A stretch of DNA of 48,476 nucleotides from assembly GCA_947372965.1 (NCBI GenBank), contig CANBVR010000006.1, forward strand, positions 1-48,476, given 5' to 3'. Position 1 is the first letter of the stretch. The number at the start of each line of letters is the position of its first letter. Under the pieces are notes generated by a model that worked only from the letters and a program-made list of their open reading frames with translations, was not told where the DNA came from and made no database searches. Below, piece after piece: positions 9,730-18,254 of this stretch. Source of the DNA: Actinomycetota bacterium (GTDB lineage: Bacteria; Actinomycetota; Actinomycetes; Nanopelagicales; Nanopelagicaceae). The position numbers were made by a program, and so were the translations under genes.

Positions 9730-10660
9730 TTACTGGAAGAGAAATTGTTGAATTAAGCGCTGGGTAATTTGAAGTACCAACTGCGCTCAAAGTTAAAGTA
9801 CAGATACCAGCATTAACCCCAATAATGTTTGCACCCTTTACTGTACAAATCTTCTTACTCGTCGAGGTATACCCAATGCTTTCCCCAAAGTTTGTTTTCT
9901 TTGCAAGTGCAACAAGCTTTCCGACTTTTAAAGAAGTAATTTTTTGAGTTGCAATTTGGGTAGCTGGAGCCAACATAAATGGGAAATGCATTACCTTTTT
10001 AGAAGTTGTTGAATTACCCATTGAAGTTATTTCGAAATCACAACCGCCAGAGCCTTTTAGCGCCTGAACCACAAAGCCGCTAACTGAACAATCTCCCGTT
10101 GAAGATTTGATGGTTGCAACAGCGCCTGACCCAGTTTTAACAGAAATTGTTACTGGGGTGCGATAAGCAAGAGTTCCTGGGTTGCTAGTTGATAGTGCCA
10201 TCCCCTCAACTGAAGCCTCAATTGTGTCGGCTGGATTAGTTGCAACTATTGAGAGATTAAAGGAGAGGGAGGAAATATATTGATCTTCATCAGTTAGTTG
10301 ATAACTCCCGGAGGCGCCATCAAATTGCGCCCAGAGAGCACATTCAACGAGAGAGCAATCTGTGTTTGCAAATTTGCTTACTGGAGTAAAAACAACATCA
10401 GCATGATTTGCTGATGTCACAACATCTACCGCGTTATCTATGTTTATAACAGTTGGGCGGGCATTTTCTGAAGCACGATTTCTAACAACTTGGAAGATAT
10501 AAATGCCTTTATCTTTAGGATAATTACTCAAATTCAAATGTATTGAAGAAATCCCAGATTCTAGATTTGTATAAGGGCCACCAGTGATTGTGGTCTTTGC
10601 CTGTGCAGATGGAAAAGAGATCAGAGTGAGTGCTGTTGCCAGGACAAGAATTTTCTTCAA
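9719..10660 (-). CDS. Secreted protein with Ig-like C-terminal domain
   Basis: TTG start at 10660 with upstream AAGGAG; signal peptide KKILVLATALTLISFPSAQA; C-terminal SKKICTVKGANIIGVNAGICTLTLSAVGTSNYPA Ig-like repeat. Confidence 0.75.
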   Translation of the reverse strand: MKKILVLATALTLISFPSAQAKTTITGGPYTNLESGISSIHLNLSNYPKDKGIYIFQVVRNRASENARPTVINIDNAVDVVTSANHADVVFTPVSKFANTDCSLVECALWAQFDGASGSYQLTDEDQYISSLSFNLSIVATNPADTIEASVEGMALSTSNPGTLAYRTPVTISVKTGSGAVATIKSSTGDCSVSGFVVQALKGSGGCDFEITSMGNSTTSKKVMHFPFMLAPATQIATQKITSLKVGKLVALAKKTNFGESIGYTSTSKKICTVKGANIIGVNAGICTLTLSAVGTSNYPALNSTISLPVIKK

Positions 10661-10670
10661 AATATTCTCC

Positions 10671-11153
10671 TTATTTTGCAAAAGTGATGGGAAGTGAAAG
10701 GTCGAAAGATCGATCATCGGTGCGAGTATGGTCAGCTCGGGTATAGATAGCGCACTTTATTTTTCGGCAATCTAATTTGCCGATCATTGGTGAAACCCTG
10801 ATCGCAAATGAGAATCTTCCCCCTGGTTGAAATTCTTTTGCTAGCCCAATTCCATATGGTGGTGGGTTTGATGAGATCCAAATTGAGGCACCGGTAGTTC
10901 CAGTCTTATCAATGCCACCACCACAAGGTGATGGAATCTCGCTCTTCTTTACCACTTTGCAAATCGCAAGATAAATTCCAACAGTTTCATCGAAGTGTGA
11001 ACCCGTGACAGTAATTTTTTCACCAGATTTGATTCCATTTACTTTTGATGCTGCCAATGTTGCTCCGTTGCTTCCAGTCACTGAAGCAGCTGCCGCAAGA
11101 TCGATGGTAGCTACAACAATTGTCAGTGAAAGAATCAAAATCCGTTTGATCAC
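10671..11153 (-). CDS. Secreted protein, neocarzinostatin-like/heme-locus-associated beta-sandwich
   Basis: GTG start at 11153 (VIKRILILSLTIVVA signal peptide); ISSNPPPYGIGLAKEFQPGGRFSF and CAIYTRADHTRTDDRSFDLSLPITF motifs I recognise from actinobacterial HtaA-associated proteins. Confidence 0.7.
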   Translation of the reverse strand: MIKRILILSLTIVVATIDLAAAASVTGSNGATLAASKVNGIKSGEKITVTGSHFDETVGIYLAICKVVKKSEIPSPCGGGIDKTGTTGASIWISSNPPPYGIGLAKEFQPGGRFSFAIRVSPMIGKLDCRKIKCAIYTRADHTRTDDRSFDLSLPITFAK

Positions 11154-11236
11154 GGTGTGAATATAGCCATCTGTAGGCATATGCGGTCAGACAGTTTGCT
11201 GGCCTATGTCGGAAAAGCAAATGCAATAATCCCCTA

Positions 11237-12139
11237 ATGAAACGGCTATGGGTTCTCTCTCTTGCCGTATTTGCGCTAACTAGTTGTGCCAATGCAAATG
11301 TCTCTGTTCCAAATGTTGGGCCATCTCAAATTAAATTACCGATCTTCCAAAGTGGAGAGACTCCAAAATTTAAGCGGATTGTTGCTCTTGCCGACGGAAG
11401 CGCTGAAATTGTCGCGTCGCTTGGGTATAAAGAGTTTTTGGTTGGGCGAGATATTGCATCAACGATGCCAGAGTTGATGAACATCCCGGTTGATACAAAC
11501 GCACATCAAGTTGCTATTGAAAGAGTTATTGCACAGAAGCCAGATTTAATAATTATTGATAAAAATACCTCTCCTCAAAGTGCGATCGATACTTTACGAA
11601 CAAGTGGGATAAATATTGTCACCGCCCCGGGCTCCTTTACCTTGGCAGATATTCCAATGAAGGAATCTGCAATAGCTAGCGCCCTAAGTGTGCCTAAAGC
11701 CCTCTCGCTTTTAAATTCCGACTTGTCTAAGAGAACTTTTCCTAAAAGCAATGTAAAAGTCGCCTTTCTTTATTTGCGCGGTACTGCAGCAATTTATTTA
11801 GTTGGCGGCAAGGGCTCTGGAACGGATTCCTTGTTGAGCGCTATTGGATTGCGTGATGTCGGTGCGGAAAATCTCAATACCCCATTTACCGCCCTTTCTG
11901 CCGAGGCGTTGGTAAAGATGAATCCTGATGTTATTTTGTTGATGACCAAGGGGCTGGACTCCGTCGGTGGAATTGATGGACTTGTGGCACTTCCTGGAAT
12001 AGCACAGACCACGGCGGGTAAGGATCGGCAGATTGTCACTGTAGATGATTCACTTCTTTTATCGTTTGGGCCACGTACTTCACCAATGCTCCCACTTTTG
12101 CGCGATGCAATTCTAAAAGTCGGTAAGGTAGTTAAGTAA
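11237..12139 (+). CDS. hmuT: Heme ABC transporter substrate-binding lipoprotein (HmuT-like)
   Basis: Lipobox LTSCANA; KRIVALADGSAEIVASLGYKEFLVGRD, VILLMTKGLDSVGGIDGLVALPGIAQT, DDSLLLSFGPRT motifs. Confidence 0.85.
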   Translation: MKRLWVLSLAVFALTSCANANVSVPNVGPSQIKLPIFQSGETPKFKRIVALADGSAEIVASLGYKEFLVGRDIASTMPELMNIPVDTNAHQVAIERVIAQKPDLIIIDKNTSPQSAIDTLRTSGINIVTAPGSFTLADIPMKESAIASALSVPKALSLLNSDLSKRTFPKSNVKVAFLYLRGTAAIYLVGGKGSGTDSLLSAIGLRDVGAENLNTPFTALSAEALVKMNPDVILLMTKGLDSVGGIDGLVALPGIAQTTAGKDRQIVTVDDSLLLSFGPRTSPMLPLLRDAILKVGKVVK

Positions 12140-13122
12140 TGAGAAAAATTTGGCTCTATTTGGTAATGGTTTTGATTCTCCTTTTGCTATTTATTGCCTC
12201 GCTCCAAATTGGAATTGTTCACTTGCATACCTCGCTTTGGTCGCTAATTGGAAAGCACGATGGCATAGATGCGACAACGGTTTGGGAAATTAGATTCCCC
12301 CGTGCACTAGGTGCTGTGATTGTGGGAGCTGCACTGGGCATTGCTGGATCACTTTCACAAGGCATCTTTCGAAATCCCTTGGCCGAACCAGCCCTTATTG
12401 GTCTAACAAGTGGCGCAACACTTGGAACTATCGCGGTTATTGCCTCAGGCGCGGCAGCATTTGGTTCACGTACGAACGTTGAATCGGCCATTATCTTTGC
12501 CGCTCTTGCCGCGTTTACTGTTTACTGGCTATCACCAAGTAAGGGATTTGGTTTTCTTATTACGGGAATTGCAGTGAGTTCGATTCTTATCGCGATTGCA
12601 GGGTTATTGATTTCTATTTCGGCCAAACCTGGAGTTCAATCACTTTCATTCTGGAATTTTGGCTCACTCTCATTGTTAAATGCGCAAACCGTGAAAGTTA
12701 TTGCGCCTTTTTGTGAAATAGGCTTCATCTTGGCACTTTATGTTTCCCGGCGCTTAGATATCTATTCTTTGGGTGAGAGTTCGGCACACTACTTAGGTAA
12801 GAGTCCGAGAAAGACGAGAGTCTTGGCAATCATTGCCCTAGCTTTCTTAATCGGTCCAGTAGTTAGCGCAGTTGGAACAATCGCATTTCTTGGTTTATTA
12901 GTCCCACATATTGTTCGATTACTTGTTGGCCCGGCCCACCGCAGATCAGTCTCTATAAGTGCATTTATTGGTGCAATTCTCTTACTACTTGCCGATTTGT
13001 TAGCCCGTACTCTTTTCCAGCCTCACGAGATTCCCCTGGGACTTATTACTTCACTCTTGGGTGCACCTCTATTAATCATCTTGCTACGAATGAAAGGCTC
13101 TCAGTGGGTGGCCCATGATTAA
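12139..13122 (+). CDS. hmuU: FecCD family ABC transporter permease (HmuU-like)
   Basis: LGIAGSLSQGIFRNPLAEPALIGLTSGA and GTIAFLGLLVPHIVRLLVGPAHRR motifs; shares one base with the hmuT stop. Confidence 0.9.
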   Translation: MRKIWLYLVMVLILLLLFIASLQIGIVHLHTSLWSLIGKHDGIDATTVWEIRFPRALGAVIVGAALGIAGSLSQGIFRNPLAEPALIGLTSGATLGTIAVIASGAAAFGSRTNVESAIIFAALAAFTVYWLSPSKGFGFLITGIAVSSILIAIAGLLISISAKPGVQSLSFWNFGSLSLLNAQTVKVIAPFCEIGFILALYVSRRLDIYSLGESSAHYLGKSPRKTRVLAIIALAFLIGPVVSAVGTIAFLGLLVPHIVRLLVGPAHRRSVSISAFIGAILLLLADLLARTLFQPHEIPLGLITSLLGAPLLIILLRMKGSQWVAHD

Positions 13123-13717
13123 GGTTGAGAAACTTTCTTATTATCGTGGCGATAGATTGGTAATAGATGATTTAGATTGCCAATTGGATTCTGGTGAATT
13201 AGTTCTACTTACTGGAGCGAATGGCGTTGGAAAGTCCACCTTAATTTCACTCATTGGCGGCGTGCTAAAGCCAAGTTCTGGGCGAGTAACAATTAATGGT
13301 AAAGGTATTGCGCCGATGAAAAGTAAAGAACAAGCTCTGCTCCGCTCTGTGGCGCCACAACGCAGAGAGTTCTTACTTGCCTTCAAAGTTATTGAGATGT
13401 TGGAATTGCTTCCGGAAAAGAGACGCTCCTTTTACGTTGATAGCATTATTGGTGCGCTAGAACTTGGTCCGCTTATGGATTTTAGAGTTACTGAACTTTC
13501 TGTAGGTGAGCAACAACGAGTTAGTCTTGCGATAGCGCTAATGCAGGAAGCAAATTTCTATCTTTTAGATGAGCCATTTAGCGGTCAAGACTCAAAAAGT
13601 ATTGAAAGAATTATTAATCTTCTTCGTGAAATAAGAAATGAAAAAGGGGTGCTAGTCATCAGCCATAGTGCTGAGAACTTGCGCCCCTATTTCGATCGAG
13701 AGATTAAGCTCGCTTAG
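13115..13717 (+). CDS. hmuV: ABC transporter ATP-binding protein (HmuV-like)
   Basis: Walker A TGANGVGKST, signature LSVGEQQRVSLAIAL, Walker B NFYLLDEPF. Confidence 0.88.
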   Translation: MIKVEKLSYYRGDRLVIDDLDCQLDSGELVLLTGANGVGKSTLISLIGGVLKPSSGRVTINGKGIAPMKSKEQALLRSVAPQRREFLLAFKVIEMLELLPEKRRSFYVDSIIGALELGPLMDFRVTELSVGEQQRVSLAIALMQEANFYLLDEPFSGQDSKSIERIINLLREIRNEKGVLVISHSAENLRPYFDREIKLA

Positions 13718-15509
13718 ATCTAGCTTTCTTTCCTGCAACTTTCTTCGGTCCACCAGTTGATTTACGAGCAGTGCTCTTCTTTGCTGGTGCATCCTTTTCG
13801 AACTTTGCTGGTTCATATTTCTTAGCAAACTTCTTTGGGGCTCCCTTATTTTTATCGGGTGCCGCTTTCTTAAAAGAACTCTTCTTTGCGCTCTTCTTCT
13901 CTGACTCGACAACTTCATCCTTGCGCCAAGTAGTAGTTGTTGGGCGACCTTCAGATTTGAAGCTTTTCTTTGGCTTATTAAAACGATCTACCTTTGATGG
14001 ACGATCTGACTTTTCAAATCGTTCAGCTTTTGGGTGTCGATCGGCGCGAAATGGCTTTGCTGCGCGCTCGGTACGATCCTTCTTTTCGAAATATTCTTTT
14101 GAAGCGCGAAATGGTTTTTCGGTTCGCTCAGGACGTGCGGGGCGATCTTCGTACTTTGGCTTAGCTGGTGCTGCGCCGCGGAATGAACGAACTGGCTTTG
14201 AGCCGCTCTCTTCTTCGGTACGACGGCCGCCACCTTCAGTGCGCTTCTTGAAACTACCGACATGGCCGCGACGGAAACCACCACGGTCGCCACGATCACG
14301 ACTTCCGCGATCATTTCTTCCTGGCTTTTCGGCTTCAACAATTACTGGAATTCCTGATGGTTCTTTTGCACCAGTTAGAGCAAATAATTCCGGATCGGAA
14401 GGCTTTGCATACACTTCAGCAAGTTTTACTTTGGCTTGATTTGTAATCCCATAAACGCCTTTTTTCTGTTTGTGGGTTGCAAGAGTTACAACAACTCCGG
14501 TTGCACCAGCACGCGCAGTACGGCCAGCACGGTGCAAATAATCTTTGTGGTCAGCTGGGGCGTCATAATGAACAACGAGTGAAACATCATCAACGTGAAT
14601 TCCACGTGCTGCTACATCGGTTGCTACTAGTGAGGTGGCTCGGCCATCTTTGAAGGCAGCCAAAACACGCGTTCTTTGTCCTTGTGACTTTCCTCCGTGA
14701 AGTACGCCTACTGGTACTCCAGCACGCAACATCTTTTCAGCTAATTTATCTGCGCCATGCTTGGTGCGAGTAAAGAAGATTGTTCGACCATCGCGGGCTG
14801 CGATTTGGGTTGCGACAATATCTTTTGCACCTTGGTCAACAATTACAACGTGGTGCAACATATTTTCAGCGCGAGATTTTTCGTTTTCTAGTGAGTGTGT
14901 AATTGGATTTTTTAAGAATCGCTTTACAAGCGAATCCACATCACGGTCTAAAGTTGCTGAGAATAGAAGGCGTTGGCCATCTTGCTTGGTCTGTTCAAGA
15001 ATTTCTTTAACAACTGGCAAGAAGCCCATATCTGCCATCTGGTCAGCCTCATCAAGAACTGTGATCATGACATCATCTAGAACTACGTGCTTTTTCTGAA
15101 TTAAATCGATCAAGCGACCTGGTGTTGCAACAAGAATAGTTACACCGCTTCGAAGCGCTTTAATTTGGCCGACATATGAAAGTCCACCAGCAACAACTTG
15201 GGTACTTAGGCCAACTTTGCGTGAAAGTGGACCAACTACATCTGAAATTTGAACCGCTAGTTCGCGGGTAGGAGAAAGAATTAAACCAAGGGGACGATGG
15301 GGCTTGGCGCTCTTGCCTTCAAGGCGAGTAAGCATCGCAAGACCGAATGCCAGAGTTTTACCTGAACCGGTTTGCCCGCGACCAAGTACATCGCGACCTT
15401 TGATTGCATCAGGAAGTGTGGCTTTTTGAATTGGGAATGGTGAAGAGATCCCTTGGGCATCCAACGCTTCTACGAGCGCAGGGGCAATACCTAAATCATG
15501 AAATGACAT
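13704..15509 (-). CDS. DEAD-box RNA helicase with long basic C-terminal tail
   Basis: GRGQTGSGKT, PTRELAVQ, VLDEADQM, FSATL, HRAGRTARAG motifs; about 220-aa Arg/Lys/Glu-rich tail. Confidence 0.95.
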   Translation of the reverse strand: MSFHDLGIAPALVEALDAQGISSPFPIQKATLPDAIKGRDVLGRGQTGSGKTLAFGLAMLTRLEGKSAKPHRPLGLILSPTRELAVQISDVVGPLSRKVGLSTQVVAGGLSYVGQIKALRSGVTILVATPGRLIDLIQKKHVVLDDVMITVLDEADQMADMGFLPVVKEILEQTKQDGQRLLFSATLDRDVDSLVKRFLKNPITHSLENEKSRAENMLHHVVIVDQGAKDIVATQIAARDGRTIFFTRTKHGADKLAEKMLRAGVPVGVLHGGKSQGQRTRVLAAFKDGRATSLVATDVAARGIHVDDVSLVVHYDAPADHKDYLHRAGRTARAGATGVVVTLATHKQKKGVYGITNQAKVKLAEVYAKPSDPELFALTGAKEPSGIPVIVEAEKPGRNDRGSRDRGDRGGFRRGHVGSFKKRTEGGGRRTEEESGSKPVRSFRGAAPAKPKYEDRPARPERTEKPFRASKEYFEKKDRTERAAKPFRADRHPKAERFEKSDRPSKVDRFNKPKKSFKSEGRPTTTTWRKDEVVESEKKSAKKSSFKKAAPDKNKGAPKKFAKKYEPAKFEKDAPAKKSTARKSTGGPKKVAGKKARSKRA

Positions 15510-15641
15510 AAAAATACCAATCGAGACATCAAGCGCGTCTCGTGGTGCACATTATTAAGACTCGCAAGCGAACCATAATTTAATTAGCGGGTTCTTATTT
15601 TGGGGAAGTTGCGGTTGCAACTACTAGGTAATTGTAACCTA

Positions 15642-16337
15642 CTAAGTAACCTTCCTTCGCCACGCAGCATATTGCGAAGCTAGCGGATCAGTAATTTGTG
15701 CGTATTTACGCCCAGTTGAGCGCGTTAATAAGAGGTCGGCAAATTCTGGATTTCGCGCCAATATCGGTCCATGCATATAAGTTCCAAAGATATTTCCACT
15801 TACTGCGCCATCAAATTTTCCATCGCCATTTCCAAATCCGACTTCTACTTTTCCAAATGGTGTTGCTGTTGGTCCGAGAATCGTTTTGCCAGAGTGGTTT
15901 TCAAACCCAGTTAATTCAATTTTTAAGTTAGTGGATTTAACTTTTACATCTCCTACAAAGCGTTTATTTCCCGGAGAAGTTGTGACATCAAGTAGGCCAA
16001 GGCCGTCAACTTCTTGATTATTTGCCCAAAATCTATTTCCAATTATTTGGAACCCGGCACAAACCGCGAGAATTACTGCTCCGCGTTCAATAACCATATC
16101 GAGAACTTCCCGATCACGTTCAAGAGCTTGCAGACTAAGAAGCTGGGCGGCATCCTCCGCACCGCCGAGCAGATAAATATCGCCATTTGTTGGCAGAGGA
16201 TCGTTATATCCAACATCAATAATGTTTCCCGTGATTCCATGGAATTTTCCTCGGAATACTAAAACTTCGGCATTGCCTTGATCGCCATAAGTTCCAAGCA
16301 ATTCGTTATGAATACGAACGATATTTATCCGGCTCAT
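15642..16337 (-). CDS. gatD: Lipid II isoglutaminyl synthase glutaminase subunit GatD
   Basis: Type 1 glutamine amidotransferase: GGAEDAAQ, AVCAGFQIIG, THR/MHGPILARNP; adjacent to murT. Confidence 0.9.
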   Translation of the reverse strand: MSRINIVRIHNELLGTYGDQGNAEVLVFRGKFHGITGNIIDVGYNDPLPTNGDIYLLGGAEDAAQLLSLQALERDREVLDMVIERGAVILAVCAGFQIIGNRFWANNQEVDGLGLLDVTTSPGNKRFVGDVKVKSTNLKIELTGFENHSGKTILGPTATPFGKVEVGFGNGDGKFDGAVSGNIFGTYMHGPILARNPEFADLLLTRSTGRKYAQITDPLASQYAAWRRKVT

Positions 16338-17455
16338 GAATTCACCAAGCCAAAATATGCGGTGTAGGCGGCAAGGACGTCGACTTTGCTTGATTTTGGG
16401 AATTTCTTAATTGCTTTTTCAAACGTTTCCACAACTTCACTTTTAATTCCCTGCACATGTAGGCGATATGCCAGATCCAAAGCTCTCTCACCAGTAACGA
16501 GGATTGTTTTATCTCGAAGAGATTCAAATGAAATATCCCAAAGCCACGAAGTATCAATTCCATCGACTTGGCGCGCATTCAAAATCAAAATTACTTCGTC
16601 ACTCGAAACCCCAGCCAGTGCTTCAGTCCAAGATGCTGGATTTTTTGTCAGGCGAAGTTTGGCACTTACTCCGTCATAGTTTTTAATAACGCTACGTTCT
16701 AATTCACTTTCATTAATTGCGATTGGCTTGGCACCCACAACTGCGGCTGCAATATTTGCTAAGTGGGCATTTCGATATGCTGCATTTCCATCTTCTAATT
16801 CTTTCTCGGCTCCTTGATTAGTCAGGCCGCACGAACACTTGTAATTATTTCTACTCCACTTAAGGTACTTGCCACACGATGGGCAGACCGCACCATCTTT
16901 GTGAATCCTTCCGCCAAATGAAACAGTGATTTTCTTTTCAGCACTGGCTAGGGCGAGCGCAACAAAAGGATCATCGATATCTCCGACAAATGTAGTATCC
17001 GGTAGTGATTTGGCAATTTGCGCCCAACGATCTGCCACTCGTTTTACTTCGTGCATTCGATGTAATTGATCGCGTGAGAGGTTTAAAAGCGCAATCACTT
17101 TTGGCTTGGTTTCCAGCGCCACTTTGGTTAGATGAAGTTCGTCGACTTCTAGAACAACATATTCCGAGCTCTTCATAAGCGTTGTAACAGCGCCACGATC
17201 CAAATTTGAACCAGTGCTATTAGAAACAGTATTGCCCAATGCGGAGATTGCTTTAGTTAGCGCCTTAGTCGTTGAGGTCTTTCCATTGGTTCCTGAGACC
17301 AGAAGAATCTTTCGATCCTTAGCAAGTTGCGAGAGCGCCTTTGGATAAAGCTTTAGAAGCACTTTGCCTGGGATTGTTTCCCCCGCTCTGCGCAGCACCT
17401 TTCTAGAGAACCACCCAAAAAGGTTGGCAATTAATATTGAAATTTGAAGGCGCAC
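16334..17455 (-). CDS. murT: Lipid II isoglutaminyl synthase ligase subunit MurT
   Basis: Mur ligase P-loop VSGTNGKTSTTKAL; zinc ribbon CPSCGKYL...YKCSCG; DUF1727-like C-terminus. Confidence 0.92.
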   Translation of the reverse strand: MRLQISILIANLFGWFSRKVLRRAGETIPGKVLLKLYPKALSQLAKDRKILLVSGTNGKTSTTKALTKAISALGNTVSNSTGSNLDRGAVTTLMKSSEYVVLEVDELHLTKVALETKPKVIALLNLSRDQLHRMHEVKRVADRWAQIAKSLPDTTFVGDIDDPFVALALASAEKKITVSFGGRIHKDGAVCPSCGKYLKWSRNNYKCSCGLTNQGAEKELEDGNAAYRNAHLANIAAAVVGAKPIAINESELERSVIKNYDGVSAKLRLTKNPASWTEALAGVSSDEVILILNARQVDGIDTSWLWDISFESLRDKTILVTGERALDLAYRLHVQGIKSEVVETFEKAIKKFPKSSKVDVLAAYTAYFGLVNS

Positions 17456-17490
17456 AGTTACCTATCTTAATTGTGAAAAGTAATTAATCG

Positions 17491-17565
17491 TGGAGCCTCG
17501 GGCCGGGATTGAACCGGCGACCTGCCCATTACGAGTGGGCTGCTCTACCACTGAGCCACCGAGGC
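17491..17565 (-). tRNA. tRNA-Thr (anticodon CGU)
   Basis: Reverse complement GCCTCGGTGGCTCAGTGGTAGAGCAGCCCACTCGTAATGGGCAGGTCGCCGGTTCAATCCCGGCCCGAGGCTCCA folds as a cloverleaf; anticodon CGT; CCA encoded. Confidence 0.95.
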
Positions 17566-17583
17566 AGATATGCCGAAAGCTAA

Positions 17584-18225
17584 TTAATCGAGACGAACAG
17601 CTCCGGCTGGTGTTACAACGTTTACTGCAACGATTCCTTCAATACCATCATTTGTCGATGGATCAACCCAGGTGATTTCCGTTCCTTCTAACCCGGCAAG
17701 AATTTCATTCTTAAACCAAGATTCATCAAGTTGATTCTTTGCTGCAATTTCAATCTTTGCAATTGTCGCTTCGCCACCGGTTGATGATGGGTGATCATTT
17801 GTTAGCCATTGAATAAAGAAAGGAAGTTCTGGTTGTTCTGAAATTTCAATTACGCCAATCTGCTTCCACTTTAAGTCAGAACCATCTGGACGAAGTCGGT
17901 GACCTTCAAGAGCTTGGCGACCAAACTTACTTTCAATTGGTGAAATATCTTCTGTTGAGAAAACCCAAGTTAACCAACCACCGCCTTCATTAGCTTTCTT
18001 GCTAACGGCCTTACCCCATGGAGTTGATTCAGTTGCTGGATGATCAAGTGGGCATACAACTTCGATGTACTGACCATTCTTTAATGGCGCTGTGAAATTT
18101 CGCGTCCCGTAGCGTGGGTGAATTCCACCATCAACAAATGTTGTTCCTAGGCGCGAACCTAATCGTTGAACGGTGTCGGCTAGTTGGTCATGAGAAGCTA
18201 CATATGAAACATGGTCTAAGCGCAT
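17584..18225 (-). CDS. VOC/glyoxalase-like domain protein
   Basis: MRLDHVSYVASHDQLADTVQRLGSRLGT, GTRNFTAPLKNGQYIEVVCPLD motifs. Confidence 0.75.
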   Translation of the reverse strand: MRLDHVSYVASHDQLADTVQRLGSRLGTTFVDGGIHPRYGTRNFTAPLKNGQYIEVVCPLDHPATESTPWGKAVSKKANEGGGWLTWVFSTEDISPIESKFGRQALEGHRLRPDGSDLKWKQIGVIEISEQPELPFFIQWLTNDHPSSTGGEATIAKIEIAAKNQLDESWFKNEILAGLEGTEITWVDPSTNDGIEGIVAVNVVTPAGAVRLD

Positions 18226-18254
18226 AGGGAAATAATGCCGTATCCGAAAGAGTG

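Noticed and set aside
13771-14439. 222-aa + strand ORF antisense to the helicase tail
   Set aside because: Composition is the mirror of the low-complexity Arg/Lys-rich helicase tail; no independent domain or start signal.
17490-17675. ORF MEPRAGIEPATCPLRVGCSTTEPPRQ... (+)
   Set aside because: Classic spurious translation through the antisense of a tRNA (here tRNA-Thr) and the 3' end of the VOC gene.
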